From positions 1 through 43,315 of IMG/VR virus record IMGVR_UViG_3300021185_002479: a stretch of 43,315 nt of DNA, one strand, 5' to 3'. This document shows, in pieces, positions 25,800 to 34,230 of the stretch. This DNA is from a virus. Both the position numbers and the translations under genes were made by a program. The notes below the pieces were generated by a model. That model was not told the DNA's origin. It saw only the letters and a program-made list of their open reading frames with translations, and ran no database searches. Numbering within the stretch: position 1 is the stretch's first letter; every line of letters starts with the position of its first letter.

Positions 25800-25823
25800 A
25801 AAAGGCCCACAAAAGCAGGCCTT
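25800..25823 (-). terminator. Hairpin terminator after the capsid-linked gene
   Basis: Read on the minus strand: AAGGCCT, an 8-base loop GCTTTTGT, then GGGCCTT, a 7-bp stem closing with a T-G wobble, continuing into a short TTTT. It lies 14 bases after the 250-aa gene and 20 bases before the connector ATG. The short T-run suggests partial termination, which would lower expression of the neck and tail genes relative to the capsid genes. Confidence 0.6.
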
Positions 25824-25837
25824 ACCTACAATTGTTA

Positions 25838-26590
25838 TTATCGCTTTTCGATGTTTTTGTATATTTCTATACCTTCGTCAGTTTTAAAATATGAAGCCAA
25901 CGCAGAGTATGGATGTTCATCAAACGGAACAGTTAAAACTTTTCTACCATTGCTAGCCCAAGTAAAGTTTCTTTGATCCGGGGATAGTTTTAGTATTCCA
26001 GCTTCAACAGCTTTAATACCGAAATTTCTAAGTTCTACGCTATCGTCTTGTAGTAAATCTAAGAATAAAGCTGGATTTCTTTTAGCAAATACTAGTAAAT
26101 CTCTTTTAATCTCCTTAGAAGTCATGTTATTGACTCTAGATCCAACCTCTACTCTTAATATAGCTTCAGCTATATCAATTTCAACGTTTTTAGCAGCAAC
26201 CAATGCATCAATCTCTAAATTCATATATTCAAGATCGTCTTTAGCATCTTCTACTTCATCATGCTCTTTATAAATAACATCCTTTGCAGGGTGGTATAAA
26301 GAAAGCAATTTTTGTAAATTTTGTTTTTGTTTCGGTACATTTAAAGTTCCATCTCTAAATATAATGTGACCTAATGTAACCGATCCTTTTTGCTCTTCAA
26401 CTAGAGGTGACGATTGATTTGTCGCATATCTAATCTCTTGTTGAATACCGTTATTTTCATCAAACCACAATAATGATTTTCGTCTAGTGTGTTTAGACGG
26501 TAGTGTAAAAACTAATGGTTGAACTCCAGACTTTAAAACATAAAGTCTATCTTTTACTTCCCAGCTACTTGCTGTTTTTTCTTTTTTCAT
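25838..26590 (-). CDS. Conserved capsid-linked protein of unknown function, 250 aa
   Basis: Encoded directly after the major capsid gene between two terminators. Begins with a strand-rich N-terminus (SWEVKDRLYVLKSGVQPLVF, HTRRKSLLWFDENNGIQQEI, RYATNQSSPLVEEQKGSVTL) and continues as helices (DDLEYMNLEIDALVAAKNVE, AILRVEVGSR, KRDLLVFAKRNPALFLDLL), ending KTDEGIEIYKNIEKR. I associate this pattern with an unassigned protein found beside the capsid gene in many marine phages. A head decoration, vertex or head-completion role is likely from position alone. No enzyme motif, signal or membrane segment. Confidence 0.6.
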   Translation of the reverse strand: MKKEKTASSWEVKDRLYVLKSGVQPLVFTLPSKHTRRKSLLWFDENNGIQQEIRYATNQSSPLVEEQKGSVTLGHIIFRDGTLNVPKQKQNLQKLLSLYHPAKDVIYKEHDEVEDAKDDLEYMNLEIDALVAAKNVEIDIAEAILRVEVGSRVNNMTSKEIKRDLLVFAKRNPALFLDLLQDDSVELRNFGIKAVEAGILKLSPDQRNFTWASNGRKVLTVPFDEHPYSALASYFKTDEGIEIYKNIEKR

Positions 26591-26615
26591 GATATAATAT
26601 AATATAAATGTTAAT

Positions 26616-26653
26616 AAAGGTAAAAGTTACCCCCGTCAGAACAACGAGGGTAA
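26616..26653 (-). terminator. Terminator after the major capsid gene
   Basis: On the minus strand TTACCCTCGT, loop TGTTCTG and ACGGGGGTAA make a 10-bp stem with one G-U pair, followed by CTTTTACCTTTATT. The same bases on the plus strand give a C-A mismatch instead of G-U, which supports the minus-strand orientation. It starts about 20 bases after the capsid stop, a common placement that boosts and isolates capsid mRNA. Confidence 0.75.
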
Positions 26654-26672
26654 AATTTACTATTGGTAATAA

Positions 26673-28088
26673 TTAGTCACCGATAACTCCATCAGAAGAT
26701 TTCAACAATACGAAGTTGTTTGCAGCTTGAACACATAAACATCTCTCAGATAAGAAATGTACGTTCATTGCATCCTCGTCGCTTGTATAGTTTCCACCAA
26801 CAGAACCAGTGATCCAAGATTTCATTCTTCTATCGTCAGCTTCAGAAGCTCTGTATCTAACGTGTAAGAATGGTCTTGAGATGTTTTTACCTAATTGCTG
26901 ATCGTAAACTGTAGAAGTTCCAGCAGGAACAAATACACCTTCAATATCACCAACTAGTCCTCTTGTAGTTGAGTCATTTAAGTATTTCCAGTCAGTTTTG
27001 TAGAAGTCATAAGAACCTCTTCTGAAACCAGAAAATCCTAAATTTAATGCCATATCTTCGCTGTTACTAAAAACACCGTAAGATGTACCACCTGAACCGT
27101 AAGAGTTTTGAGCAGCTAACATATTGTCGATAGCTAGAGAAGTTCCTCTATCTAAGAATAACATGTTTTCCTCAATTGATCCTTGCTTGTCTAATTCTTG
27201 TAAAATTAAATCAAAGTCAGCTAGACCGTCCGTAGCTTCAGAACCTCCAAAGTCAGCATTGTTAAATACTAAACCTCTAGAGTTAATTGCAGCAAATAAA
27301 CCTTCAGATCCAGAAATTCCTGAAGATACAATTGCAGATGATCCTGCTTTTTTCTCCGCTTCAATCATAGACATTTCTAGTTGATCTTCAAATCTTAATC
27401 TTGCTTCGTGCTCTGATTTTAAATACCAAAGGTAACCTCCAGTTCCAGATTCAGTAGTTACTTCAACCCACCCAATTTGAGCAGTATCAGAACCATTTAC
27501 ACTGTACTTATCTCTTAGAATAATTGGTTTATTGCTAAAAGATGTGAAGTTGGCGTCTTTAGTGTTACCAGCTCCAGAAGATCCTTTTTTGTATTCTGAA
27601 CCATAAACAAATACTTTTAATGCAGCAACGTTATCAGCGCCAAGACCTGAAAGGTCAGCAGCAGTGTAAGGTTGAGCAGTAATTGTAGTTGAAGTAGGAA
27701 CAGCAGATACATAACATTTTAATGTTACACCACCTTTACTAACGATGATAGTATCACCAATGTTAATTAAGTGAGCAGCACTAAAAGTAAGTGAGTTAGC
27801 AGAAACATCAGTACTTACGACATCGTCATAAGCAACGTGAATTCTACCTTGTTCAGACCATACAACTTCGTCAGAAGCCATAGGCATTTCAGCTCCTACC
27901 ATTTTCAAAAATCCAGAGATAGTACGGTTTCCGTATCTTTCTACTTCTTTTTCATATACTTCTGGTAAGAATTGTTTTGTAAAGTTAAAGTCATTCCCGG
28001 TAATGCTTAAATAATTGTCTCCAAATAGATCTTTTACGGGTCTTGGAGTAAGGTGCGCTAGAGCGGCACCTGAACTTGCTATTGCCAT
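26673..28088 (-). CDS. Major capsid protein
   Basis: The 471-aa protein fits the HK97-fold capsid protein of crAss-like and related marine podoviruses: N-terminal arm (ALAHLTPRPVKDLFGDNYLS), the segment FLPEVYEKEVERYGNRTISG, then FLKMVGAEMPMASDEVVWSE, a spine-like helix (YLWYLKSEHEARLRFEDQLE) and a C-terminal A-domain part (NISRPFLHVRYRASEADDRR). Position after scaffold and before a strong terminator supports this. Codons look slightly less AT-rich (more GCT, GTA, TCA, CCT) than in flanking genes, as expected for the most expressed protein. There is no separate protease gene beside it and no cleavage site was identified. Confidence 0.85.
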   Translation of the reverse strand: MAIASSGAALAHLTPRPVKDLFGDNYLSITGNDFNFTKQFLPEVYEKEVERYGNRTISGFLKMVGAEMPMASDEVVWSEQGRIHVAYDDVVSTDVSANSLTFSAAHLINIGDTIIVSKGGVTLKCYVSAVPTSTTITAQPYTAADLSGLGADNVAALKVFVYGSEYKKGSSGAGNTKDANFTSFSNKPIILRDKYSVNGSDTAQIGWVEVTTESGTGGYLWYLKSEHEARLRFEDQLEMSMIEAEKKAGSSAIVSSGISGSEGLFAAINSRGLVFNNADFGGSEATDGLADFDLILQELDKQGSIEENMLFLDRGTSLAIDNMLAAQNSYGSGGTSYGVFSNSEDMALNLGFSGFRRGSYDFYKTDWKYLNDSTTRGLVGDIEGVFVPAGTSTVYDQQLGKNISRPFLHVRYRASEADDRRMKSWITGSVGGNYTSDEDAMNVHFLSERCLCVQAANNFVLLKSSDGVIGD

Positions 28089-28106
28089 TTTTTAAATTTT
28101 TAATTG
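28089..28106 (-). promoter_or_regulatory. A-rich translation leader of the capsid gene
   Basis: Between the scaffold stop and the capsid ATG lie 18 bases reading, on the minus strand, CAATTAAAAATTTAAAAA. There is no Shine-Dalgarno site; A-rich unstructured leaders like this are typical of efficiently translated Bacteroidota genes, whose ribosomes make little use of Shine-Dalgarno pairing. This is a translational signal, not a proven promoter. Confidence 0.5.
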
Positions 28107-29291
28107 TTATTTTCTAATTTTAATCTTAAAATCGTTAGAACTTTCACTTGGCACTGATCTCACGCTAAAACCACTTTTGATAACATTTTCATGACCTTTT
28201 CTAGGTTCCATACTTATGTTCTTAGATCTAGACATGCTATCTTTTATAGCATCTGCTTTTCCTTGTTCATAAAAATGGTTTGCTACCATGTCTGGATTCA
28301 TAGCTGTAAATAACGACTTGTGGTAACCTTTAGCATCATTCATTTCATTTTTATCATTAAGAAACTTCTTAACAAAATTATTGATGTCGCTTTGGGTATT
28401 CTTTACACTTTTTGCGTCCTTTACGTTAAATCTATATTTTTTTTCTCCAACTTTGTATTCAAAACCTTTGAATTCGTTAGAAAAGACTTGTTCAGTCTTT
28501 TTATTAAATATAGATTTCTGAGAGTTTAATACCTTATTGTTTTCCTCAGATTCCTTATTGTAACGGTTGAAAAAATCTACAGCTTTCTTTTGCTCAGGCG
28601 CTAACCTGTTTCCTGCTTTGATCTCTTCGTAATATTTAGACTTTTGCCCGTCTAGGTGGCTTTTAGCACTGGCAACTTGCTCTTTAAGCGCTAATTTTTT
28701 TCTTTTAATATCTCTTTCTGTATCTTCATCTTCATCAAAACTAAAACTATCCTCTATCATGAAATTAATTTCATCATTTGATAAATGAGGCTTAGTTTGT
28801 TTATAGTACTCTTTTAACAGTTGATCATCATCAAAACTACTGAAGTCTTGATTAAGTCTTACATAATCTTCTAAATTACCACCTGTTTCATTCATAAAAT
28901 CTACAGCTTTCTGTATATTTTCAGGTAAATTAATTCCAGACTCTTCAGCTTCAGCAACAGCTTCTTCTACTTCTTCTGCTAATTGCTCTGTTTGTTCTTG
29001 TACTTCTTCTTCTTTTACTTCTTCTAATACAGGTTGTTCTTCTTGTTTTTCTCCAACAATTTCTTCAACAACTTCTTCTACTACTTCTTCAGCCTCTTGT
29101 TCAACAGGCTCTTCTGTAGTTTCAGATGGATTTGGTATTTTATTTAAATTACTTAAATCCAACTTAATAGTACCGTCTTCATCAACCTCATTTTTAGGTT
29201 GCTCTTCGACGGGTTTTTCTTGATCAACAACTTCCTCAGTCTGTTGGTCAACTGTAGATTCCTCTACAACTTCTTGTAATTCTTCTGACAT
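28107..29291 (-). CDS. Scaffolding protein
   Basis: A 394-aa protein in the expected slot between portal and capsid genes. The first 125 residues are extremely Glu-rich and without structure (QEVVEESTVDQQTEEVVDQE, VVEEVVEEIVGEKQEEQP); the middle and C-terminal parts are helical (KRKKLALKEQVASAKSHLDG, PEQKKAVDFFNRYNKESEEN); the C-terminus is short and basic (SNDFKIKIRK). Acidic disordered head, helical body and basic tail that grips the capsid protein is the known scaffold plan. No catalytic protease motif, so scaffold release rather than self-cleavage is assumed. Confidence 0.8.
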   Translation of the reverse strand: MSEELQEVVEESTVDQQTEEVVDQEKPVEEQPKNEVDEDGTIKLDLSNLNKIPNPSETTEEPVEQEAEEVVEEVVEEIVGEKQEEQPVLEEVKEEEVQEQTEQLAEEVEEAVAEAEESGINLPENIQKAVDFMNETGGNLEDYVRLNQDFSSFDDDQLLKEYYKQTKPHLSNDEINFMIEDSFSFDEDEDTERDIKRKKLALKEQVASAKSHLDGQKSKYYEEIKAGNRLAPEQKKAVDFFNRYNKESEENNKVLNSQKSIFNKKTEQVFSNEFKGFEYKVGEKKYRFNVKDAKSVKNTQSDINNFVKKFLNDKNEMNDAKGYHKSLFTAMNPDMVANHFYEQGKADAIKDSMSRSKNISMEPRKGHENVIKSGFSVRSVPSESSNDFKIKIRK

Positions 29292-29319
29292 AATATAATA
29301 TTATAAAATTAAACAATTT
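29292..29319 (-). promoter_or_regulatory. A/T-only leader of the scaffold gene
   Basis: Minus-strand 28-base gap between portal stop and scaffold ATG, read as AAATTGTTTAATTTTATAATAT followed by TATATT before the ATG. It contains a TATAAT box and no G/C-rich ribosome site. Similar TATAATAT or TATATTATATTAT stretches lie before the genes starting at 17469 and 26590. It may be a late promoter -10 or only an unstructured leader; sequence alone does not decide. Confidence 0.3.
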
Positions 29320-31746
29320 TTAGGCATTGAATAAACCTAAATCTATACCACCCATAGTATCATTCGATGTAGATTCAAAGTTCTTAGGTGGCTTAGCATT
29401 ATTCCTTTGATCTATTAATTCAGACTGTTGAGATGCTTGAATTTTAGTTCTTTCATCTTTTCTGTCTTCTTTGTATTTTTCTTTATCATTAACAGTTTGA
29501 TTCTCCAATTGTTTTAATTGCATGTTTAATTGGAATTCTAACTGCATTAACTCTTTTTTACTAGCAACTTCTTGTTGAAGTTTTTGTAGTTCTAACTGAG
29601 CTTTAGTTTGTTCTAATGCTGTTTGTATCTGTATAAGAGCTTGTTGCTTTTGTACTTCAGCTTGAGACGCAGCTTGTTGAGCTTGAGCATTAGCTTGTGC
29701 TTGTGCTTGAATATTTCTTTCTTGCATCTGCTGATCTCTTTCTTGTTTTTTCTTTCTACGTATTTTAAGTAGCTGGTTTGCAAGTTTTATATTTTTAATA
29801 TTTCTAAGATCTATAGCATCATCAAGATCAATCATTTTTTGTGCAATAGCAACTTGTATGTTATTTTCAAGAAGTTGTTTTTCCTCTTCATCAGGTGCTA
29901 ACTCTAAAAATATTCCAAAATCATAAAGATGTAACTCTTGCATTTCAGATAAAACAGCAACATTGTGAGAACCTATAGCTTGTATGAAAGCATCTCTTGT
30001 TGGTGAATACTCTAAAATGTCAGATATTCTAAGTGATAATGAATCAGCTGTTTCAGACGTTAAGAATAAACCAGCTTGTAATATATGTCTTGTTGCTGTA
30101 TTTGAATTTGCAGCAGCAAGTTTTTGTATACCAACCAAAGCATTACTATCAGGTGTACTAGCATCTCTAGCCTCATTAAGACCAGTTGCATCACGTATCA
30201 TCTGTAAGTAGTAATTATAAGTTTGTATTAATGTTTGCATTTTAGAACCACCAGAACCACTATTTATTTCTTGTATAGGTACTTTACCAGGGTTCATATC
30301 GCCTTCAGACGTAAATGATCTACCTAATATAGAACCTGTTTGAAAGAACATGTTTAATGCTTCCTGTGGATTATAATTTGTTCCATTACCTAAATCAATT
30401 TCAGCTAAACCATCAGCGTCTAAATATATACCGTCTGGTACTATTCTTGACATAACTTGTTGTAGCTTTAAATGAGTTAACTGTATCATATCCGCAAAAC
30501 CAGTTATTCTACTAACTAATGATTCGATTCTACCTTTATACATTCTTGGAGCTACGATGTTGTAATTCATTTTAACCTTAGTGTAATCACTTTTAGGTCT
30601 CATCATGTTTTTAGCAAGTTCCCATTTTAATAATCTTTGAGTTCCTAAAACCAATGCTCCTTCGTATAGAACCTCTATAGATCTAGACATTTTTCCATAT
30701 CTAGCTTCTAGCTGCTCATCTAAACCTGGTGGATTAAAACTATCATCTTTTATAATAATCTTAGTAGCACCAGTTGCAGTTTCTTTAACCTTATATACTT
30801 CATTAGCGTATGTTTTATAATTAAAATATAAAACTTGTATTGTGTTTTTATCTAAGTTGTTTGTTTCAGATACTGTTCTATTGAATAAACCAGTGTTGTG
30901 AACACCTTGTTTAGTTATATTGTTTAAATCTTCGTTAGTTAAATCAGGAAATTGTTTTTTAACTTCATTTAAATGTAGTGATTTTATTTCTCCTACATAA
31001 TATATATCATCAAAATAAGGCGACTCAGTATATGAGTATATCATGTTGGCTGGATCGCAGTATTCAACTTTAACACCTTCAGATGTATTATAACTATTTT
31101 TTACAGCTGCTATACCTATTGTAGTAAGATCATAATTTAACCTCTTTCTAGTTAATTCATACTTATTACCTTCTAATAGTGTGTTTATAGCTTGTTCTTC
31201 AGCTATTTCAACAGCTTGCTTATAGTTTAATTGCATATGTAGATCAAGCTCTTCTCTAGAGTCTGGTAACTCTTCAGTAGCGTTCTCTTGCATATCAACA
31301 TTAAAATTTTGTTTAGCAAACTGTATTAATTCCTTAGTTTGCATGTCTCTAAGTATCGATTCCATATACTTAGTTCTTTTACTAACACCATATGGATCTT
31401 GAGAAAAAGCTTTTATATCATAAGCTCTTTCAGATATACCGTTAACTACTATATCTACAAATTTAGGTATAATAGGTACGGGTTTCCAATCTAAGTTTAA
31501 ATAAGATAAATCACCATTAATAGATAGTTCGTCTTTATATTTTTGTATACTCTGCTCTCCTCGTGCGTATAATCTTAATCTATGAAACTCATTAGAGTTA
31601 CTATAAAACCTATTAGTACCTGAATCTCTTTTGAACCACTCAGACTCTATAGCTTTAGCAACCTTTAAACCATATTCTTGGCTATTTTTTTCTAAATCGC
31701 TTGCGATTTGACTTGGAAAGTAACCTTTTACAACTGATTCAGCCAT
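29320..31746 (-). CDS. Portal protein
   Basis: The 808-aa protein follows the large terminase by one base, as portals do. N-terminal helical clip/wing segments (RLRLYARGEQSIQKYKDELS, IPKFVDIVVNGISERAYDI), a long stem with RGRIE-like turn (VAPRMYKGRIESLVSRITGF), and the typical crown region GLNEARDASTPDSNALVGIQ, with TYNYYLQMIRDATGLNEARD just before it. The last 110 residues are a Gln/Ala-rich coiled coil (AQANAQAQQAASQAEVQKQQ) ending GGIDLGLFNA, probably the barrel projecting into the head. It forms the 12-subunit ring through which DNA enters and leaves. Confidence 0.8.
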   Translation of the reverse strand: MAESVVKGYFPSQIASDLEKNSQEYGLKVAKAIESEWFKRDSGTNRFYSNSNEFHRLRLYARGEQSIQKYKDELSINGDLSYLNLDWKPVPIIPKFVDIVVNGISERAYDIKAFSQDPYGVSKRTKYMESILRDMQTKELIQFAKQNFNVDMQENATEELPDSREELDLHMQLNYKQAVEIAEEQAINTLLEGNKYELTRKRLNYDLTTIGIAAVKNSYNTSEGVKVEYCDPANMIYSYTESPYFDDIYYVGEIKSLHLNEVKKQFPDLTNEDLNNITKQGVHNTGLFNRTVSETNNLDKNTIQVLYFNYKTYANEVYKVKETATGATKIIIKDDSFNPPGLDEQLEARYGKMSRSIEVLYEGALVLGTQRLLKWELAKNMMRPKSDYTKVKMNYNIVAPRMYKGRIESLVSRITGFADMIQLTHLKLQQVMSRIVPDGIYLDADGLAEIDLGNGTNYNPQEALNMFFQTGSILGRSFTSEGDMNPGKVPIQEINSGSGGSKMQTLIQTYNYYLQMIRDATGLNEARDASTPDSNALVGIQKLAAANSNTATRHILQAGLFLTSETADSLSLRISDILEYSPTRDAFIQAIGSHNVAVLSEMQELHLYDFGIFLELAPDEEEKQLLENNIQVAIAQKMIDLDDAIDLRNIKNIKLANQLLKIRRKKKQERDQQMQERNIQAQAQANAQAQQAASQAEVQKQQALIQIQTALEQTKAQLELQKLQQEVASKKELMQLEFQLNMQLKQLENQTVNDKEKYKEDRKDERTKIQASQQSELIDQRNNAKPPKNFESTSNDTMGGIDLGLFNA

Positions 31747-31747
31747 G

Positions 31748-33955
31748 TTATTCTATTATTTTTGATCGCATGCCAGCTTGTTTATATCTAGCAAAACTTA
31801 TGTTTAATTTTTGTTTTTCCATTGATGCGTGTGGAGTATATAAATGCCTGTTACAAGCCATAACCGCTAGGCCAGAGCTTATTGCAGCATCGTATTTAGT
31901 TCTTTTATTTATATCAAATCCAGCCCAGTCGTTTAAAGTAGAATTAAAATACATATTTCCATAAGTACCATCTCCTTTTAAACCTACATGATCTTGTATA
32001 TACATTTCTATTGCAGCTGCGTGAGCTTGTTTAATATCTTCACTTGAATTAGGTATACCACCTATTTCTTTTTCTGCTACAGATAATTTATTCCAAACTT
32101 TATCTGGTCTATTCATTGAATAACCTCTATAACCTCGCCTTTTTAAATAATACAATAGACGTGGTTTATTATTCTCTGCAAGTATAGGCATCCCGTAAAA
32201 TACAAGTGCCATTAGAACGTCTTCAAAGAAGATCTCAGCAGTCTGAGGTCTTGCTATGTACTCTAAAAAGAATTGATTAGGTGGACAGTTTTCCATAGAA
32301 AACTTTGTTAACCCATGCAATGCACCTTTAGATCCTGTTCCATCTACAGTTCCTGATATATCATATGAGTCACAACCAAACGCTCCCATATGTTCGTTGC
32401 CAGGTGTTTTTCTACCGTTTTTAATAATTACGTTATTTTGTAAGTGAACTGGTGGAACCCAGCTAACTTTAAATCTACCATTATTATCAGGATAAAATAC
32501 TACTTTTGAATCTTTGCTACCCATAGCCCACTGAAAATTGCCTTGTGTTATTCCAGCAGAGCTTTTTAAATCTTCATTATAATCTATTTGTTCGTATATC
32601 TTAACTAGGTTAAATATACTGTTATTGGCTTCATCTCTAAAAGCATGTTCCTCTGTACGAGGAAATTGTCTGTAAAATTCATTTAAAGCATCTTGATCAT
32701 TTTTTAATCCGTCAGCTTCATTTTGCCAATGTTCTATTACACCTATCTCTATTGGATCTCCCTGTGGTCCAAGCGTTTCTTTTTTAGGAGTGTCGAACGT
32801 AGGTATTCCATGCATATCAATGAATCCTTCGTAGTTCCATTCCATAGGTATGAACAAAGAATATAATCCTGAGCGAGTTTGGCCATTGGCGTTTCTTTTC
32901 GTAACATCTGAATTATTATATAATTTCTTAAAATTTGTTCCTCCTTTGTCTAAAGCGTTTGATGTTGAACCCATCATACACTTACCAATTATTCTTGAAC
33001 CTAATCTAAGCGTGGTTTTCGTAACCCGCCAGTTGTTAAGAATATTTTCTGGACGTTCCCATTTTCCTGCTTCATCATGTACTAGTAATGCAAGTTTTTC
33101 ACCATCATAACTGTTGTCCCCTGTATTTTTCCAATCAATAGTTGTATCTAATCCAGCTATATCTTGAGTTTTGTTTTTAGACTCAAATCTTTTACGAGTA
33201 AACTTTGAAGCTGGTACTCTATATGCAAGTTCTGTTTTCGGTCTATCCATACCGTCTTGTATGGGTCTGAAAAAGAACGGATAGTTGATGGATATTGGTA
33301 CAACCTTATCTGTAAACATTTTTTTTGCATCAGCACCTGACTTTGATAATATACCGTATCTTGAATCAGATGATACTGTAGCCAAGTTAACGGTCTCTCC
33401 GGATGCCATAAATGAAAAGCCTGAACGTCTGTTTTTAAGATAACACATTCCGTAGCATCTTGTATCTGCTTTGCAAGCTTCCCAGAATATAAAGAATAGT
33501 CTGTTTGCTTCCCTAAAATCTGGTCTCCCAACATCAATCTTGGTCCACTGCAAGTACATGTAATGAGTGCCAGTAATATAGGTAGGAATCTTTTTATTCT
33601 GAAACCAATAACCTTCATCTCTTTTAGCAAACTCTTTATCAATATACCCATGCCATCTTTTTTTAAATTCATCTGGATAATCTTTCCAATCAAATATACT
33701 TTTAATAGATTTAAGTTCTTTAGGATACTCGTGTGGCGTCCATTTATCGTTTTCATTATCAACTTCTATTGCTTTAGGTAAAGCTATTTTTAAATTTTGT
33801 ATGCTATACACTTCACCTATCTGACCTGTCTTTGATATAACAACAACATCATGCTCTTTATTATATCCATACTTCCATTTTTTAGATTTATTTAATCTTT
33901 TAATGGTGTTTATTTTTATAGGTTCTACAACCTTATACAAACTTTGTTCGTACAT
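31748..33955 (-). CDS. Terminase large subunit
   Basis: The packaging motor and nuclease, 735 aa. ATPase: unusual Walker A-like loop KNRRSGFSF near residues 174-182; Walker B LALLVHDE at 288-295 with Asp294/Glu295; coupling motif MMGSTSNALDKGG around 328-339. Nuclease: first acidic residue Asp529 in HMGAFGCDSYDISG, further acids in EIFFEDVLMAL (574-583) and NDWAGFD. The start overlaps the previous stop by one base (TAATG). The Walker A lacks the standard GKT/GKS, reading RRSGFS, as in other crAss-like-type terminases from memory. Confidence 0.85.
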   Translation of the reverse strand: MYEQSLYKVVEPIKINTIKRLNKSKKWKYGYNKEHDVVVISKTGQIGEVYSIQNLKIALPKAIEVDNENDKWTPHEYPKELKSIKSIFDWKDYPDEFKKRWHGYIDKEFAKRDEGYWFQNKKIPTYITGTHYMYLQWTKIDVGRPDFREANRLFFIFWEACKADTRCYGMCYLKNRRSGFSFMASGETVNLATVSSDSRYGILSKSGADAKKMFTDKVVPISINYPFFFRPIQDGMDRPKTELAYRVPASKFTRKRFESKNKTQDIAGLDTTIDWKNTGDNSYDGEKLALLVHDEAGKWERPENILNNWRVTKTTLRLGSRIIGKCMMGSTSNALDKGGTNFKKLYNNSDVTKRNANGQTRSGLYSLFIPMEWNYEGFIDMHGIPTFDTPKKETLGPQGDPIEIGVIEHWQNEADGLKNDQDALNEFYRQFPRTEEHAFRDEANNSIFNLVKIYEQIDYNEDLKSSAGITQGNFQWAMGSKDSKVVFYPDNNGRFKVSWVPPVHLQNNVIIKNGRKTPGNEHMGAFGCDSYDISGTVDGTGSKGALHGLTKFSMENCPPNQFFLEYIARPQTAEIFFEDVLMALVFYGMPILAENNKPRLLYYLKRRGYRGYSMNRPDKVWNKLSVAEKEIGGIPNSSEDIKQAHAAAIEMYIQDHVGLKGDGTYGNMYFNSTLNDWAGFDINKRTKYDAAISSGLAVMACNRHLYTPHASMEKQKLNISFARYKQAGMRSKIIE

Positions 33956-34230
33956 TACTTAGATCTTTTTTCAGCAAATCCACTAAACACCTCAATTTCA
34001 ACCTCTTCTTTAGGTTTGTTATTAAGAATATCGTCTTCTTCCTGTATTCTACTTAAAATCTCAAATGCATCGAATATTGCGAGCTTTTTAGTGGCTGCAG
34101 CGTTCTTGAGTCTATCGGCTGAGATGTCATCATCAGTTTCAACAATAGGTTCTTTAGCAACTTTAATAAGTTCTTTAACTGCTTCATGTCCAGCTTGGAT
34201 TATATTCTTTTTCGTTTCCTTGACGTTCAT
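33955..34230 (-). CDS. Candidate terminase small subunit
   Basis: The 91-aa helical protein immediately before the large terminase (TAATG overlap) fits the small terminase slot. Helices ETKKNIIQAGHEAVKELIKV and ISADRLKNAAATKKLAIFDA (continuing FEILSRIQEEDDIL) could be the DNA-binding and oligomerisation parts, and the C-terminal KRSK is basic. No helix-turn-helix can be read with confidence. The 5' end overlaps the upstream GroES-like gene by 47 bases, the longest overlap in this block, which suggests tight coupling. Confidence 0.45.
   Translation of the reverse strand: MNVKETKKNIIQAGHEAVKELIKVAKEPIVETDDDISADRLKNAAATKKLAIFDAFEILSRIQEEDDILNNKPKEEVEIEVFSGFAEKRSK

Noticed and set aside
33157-33762. 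A 201-codon minus-strand frame within the terminase gene
   Set aside because: It lies wholly inside the terminase large subunit in another frame, has low-complexity hydrophobic/basic content and no recognisable domain; the terminase frame carries the Walker motifs.
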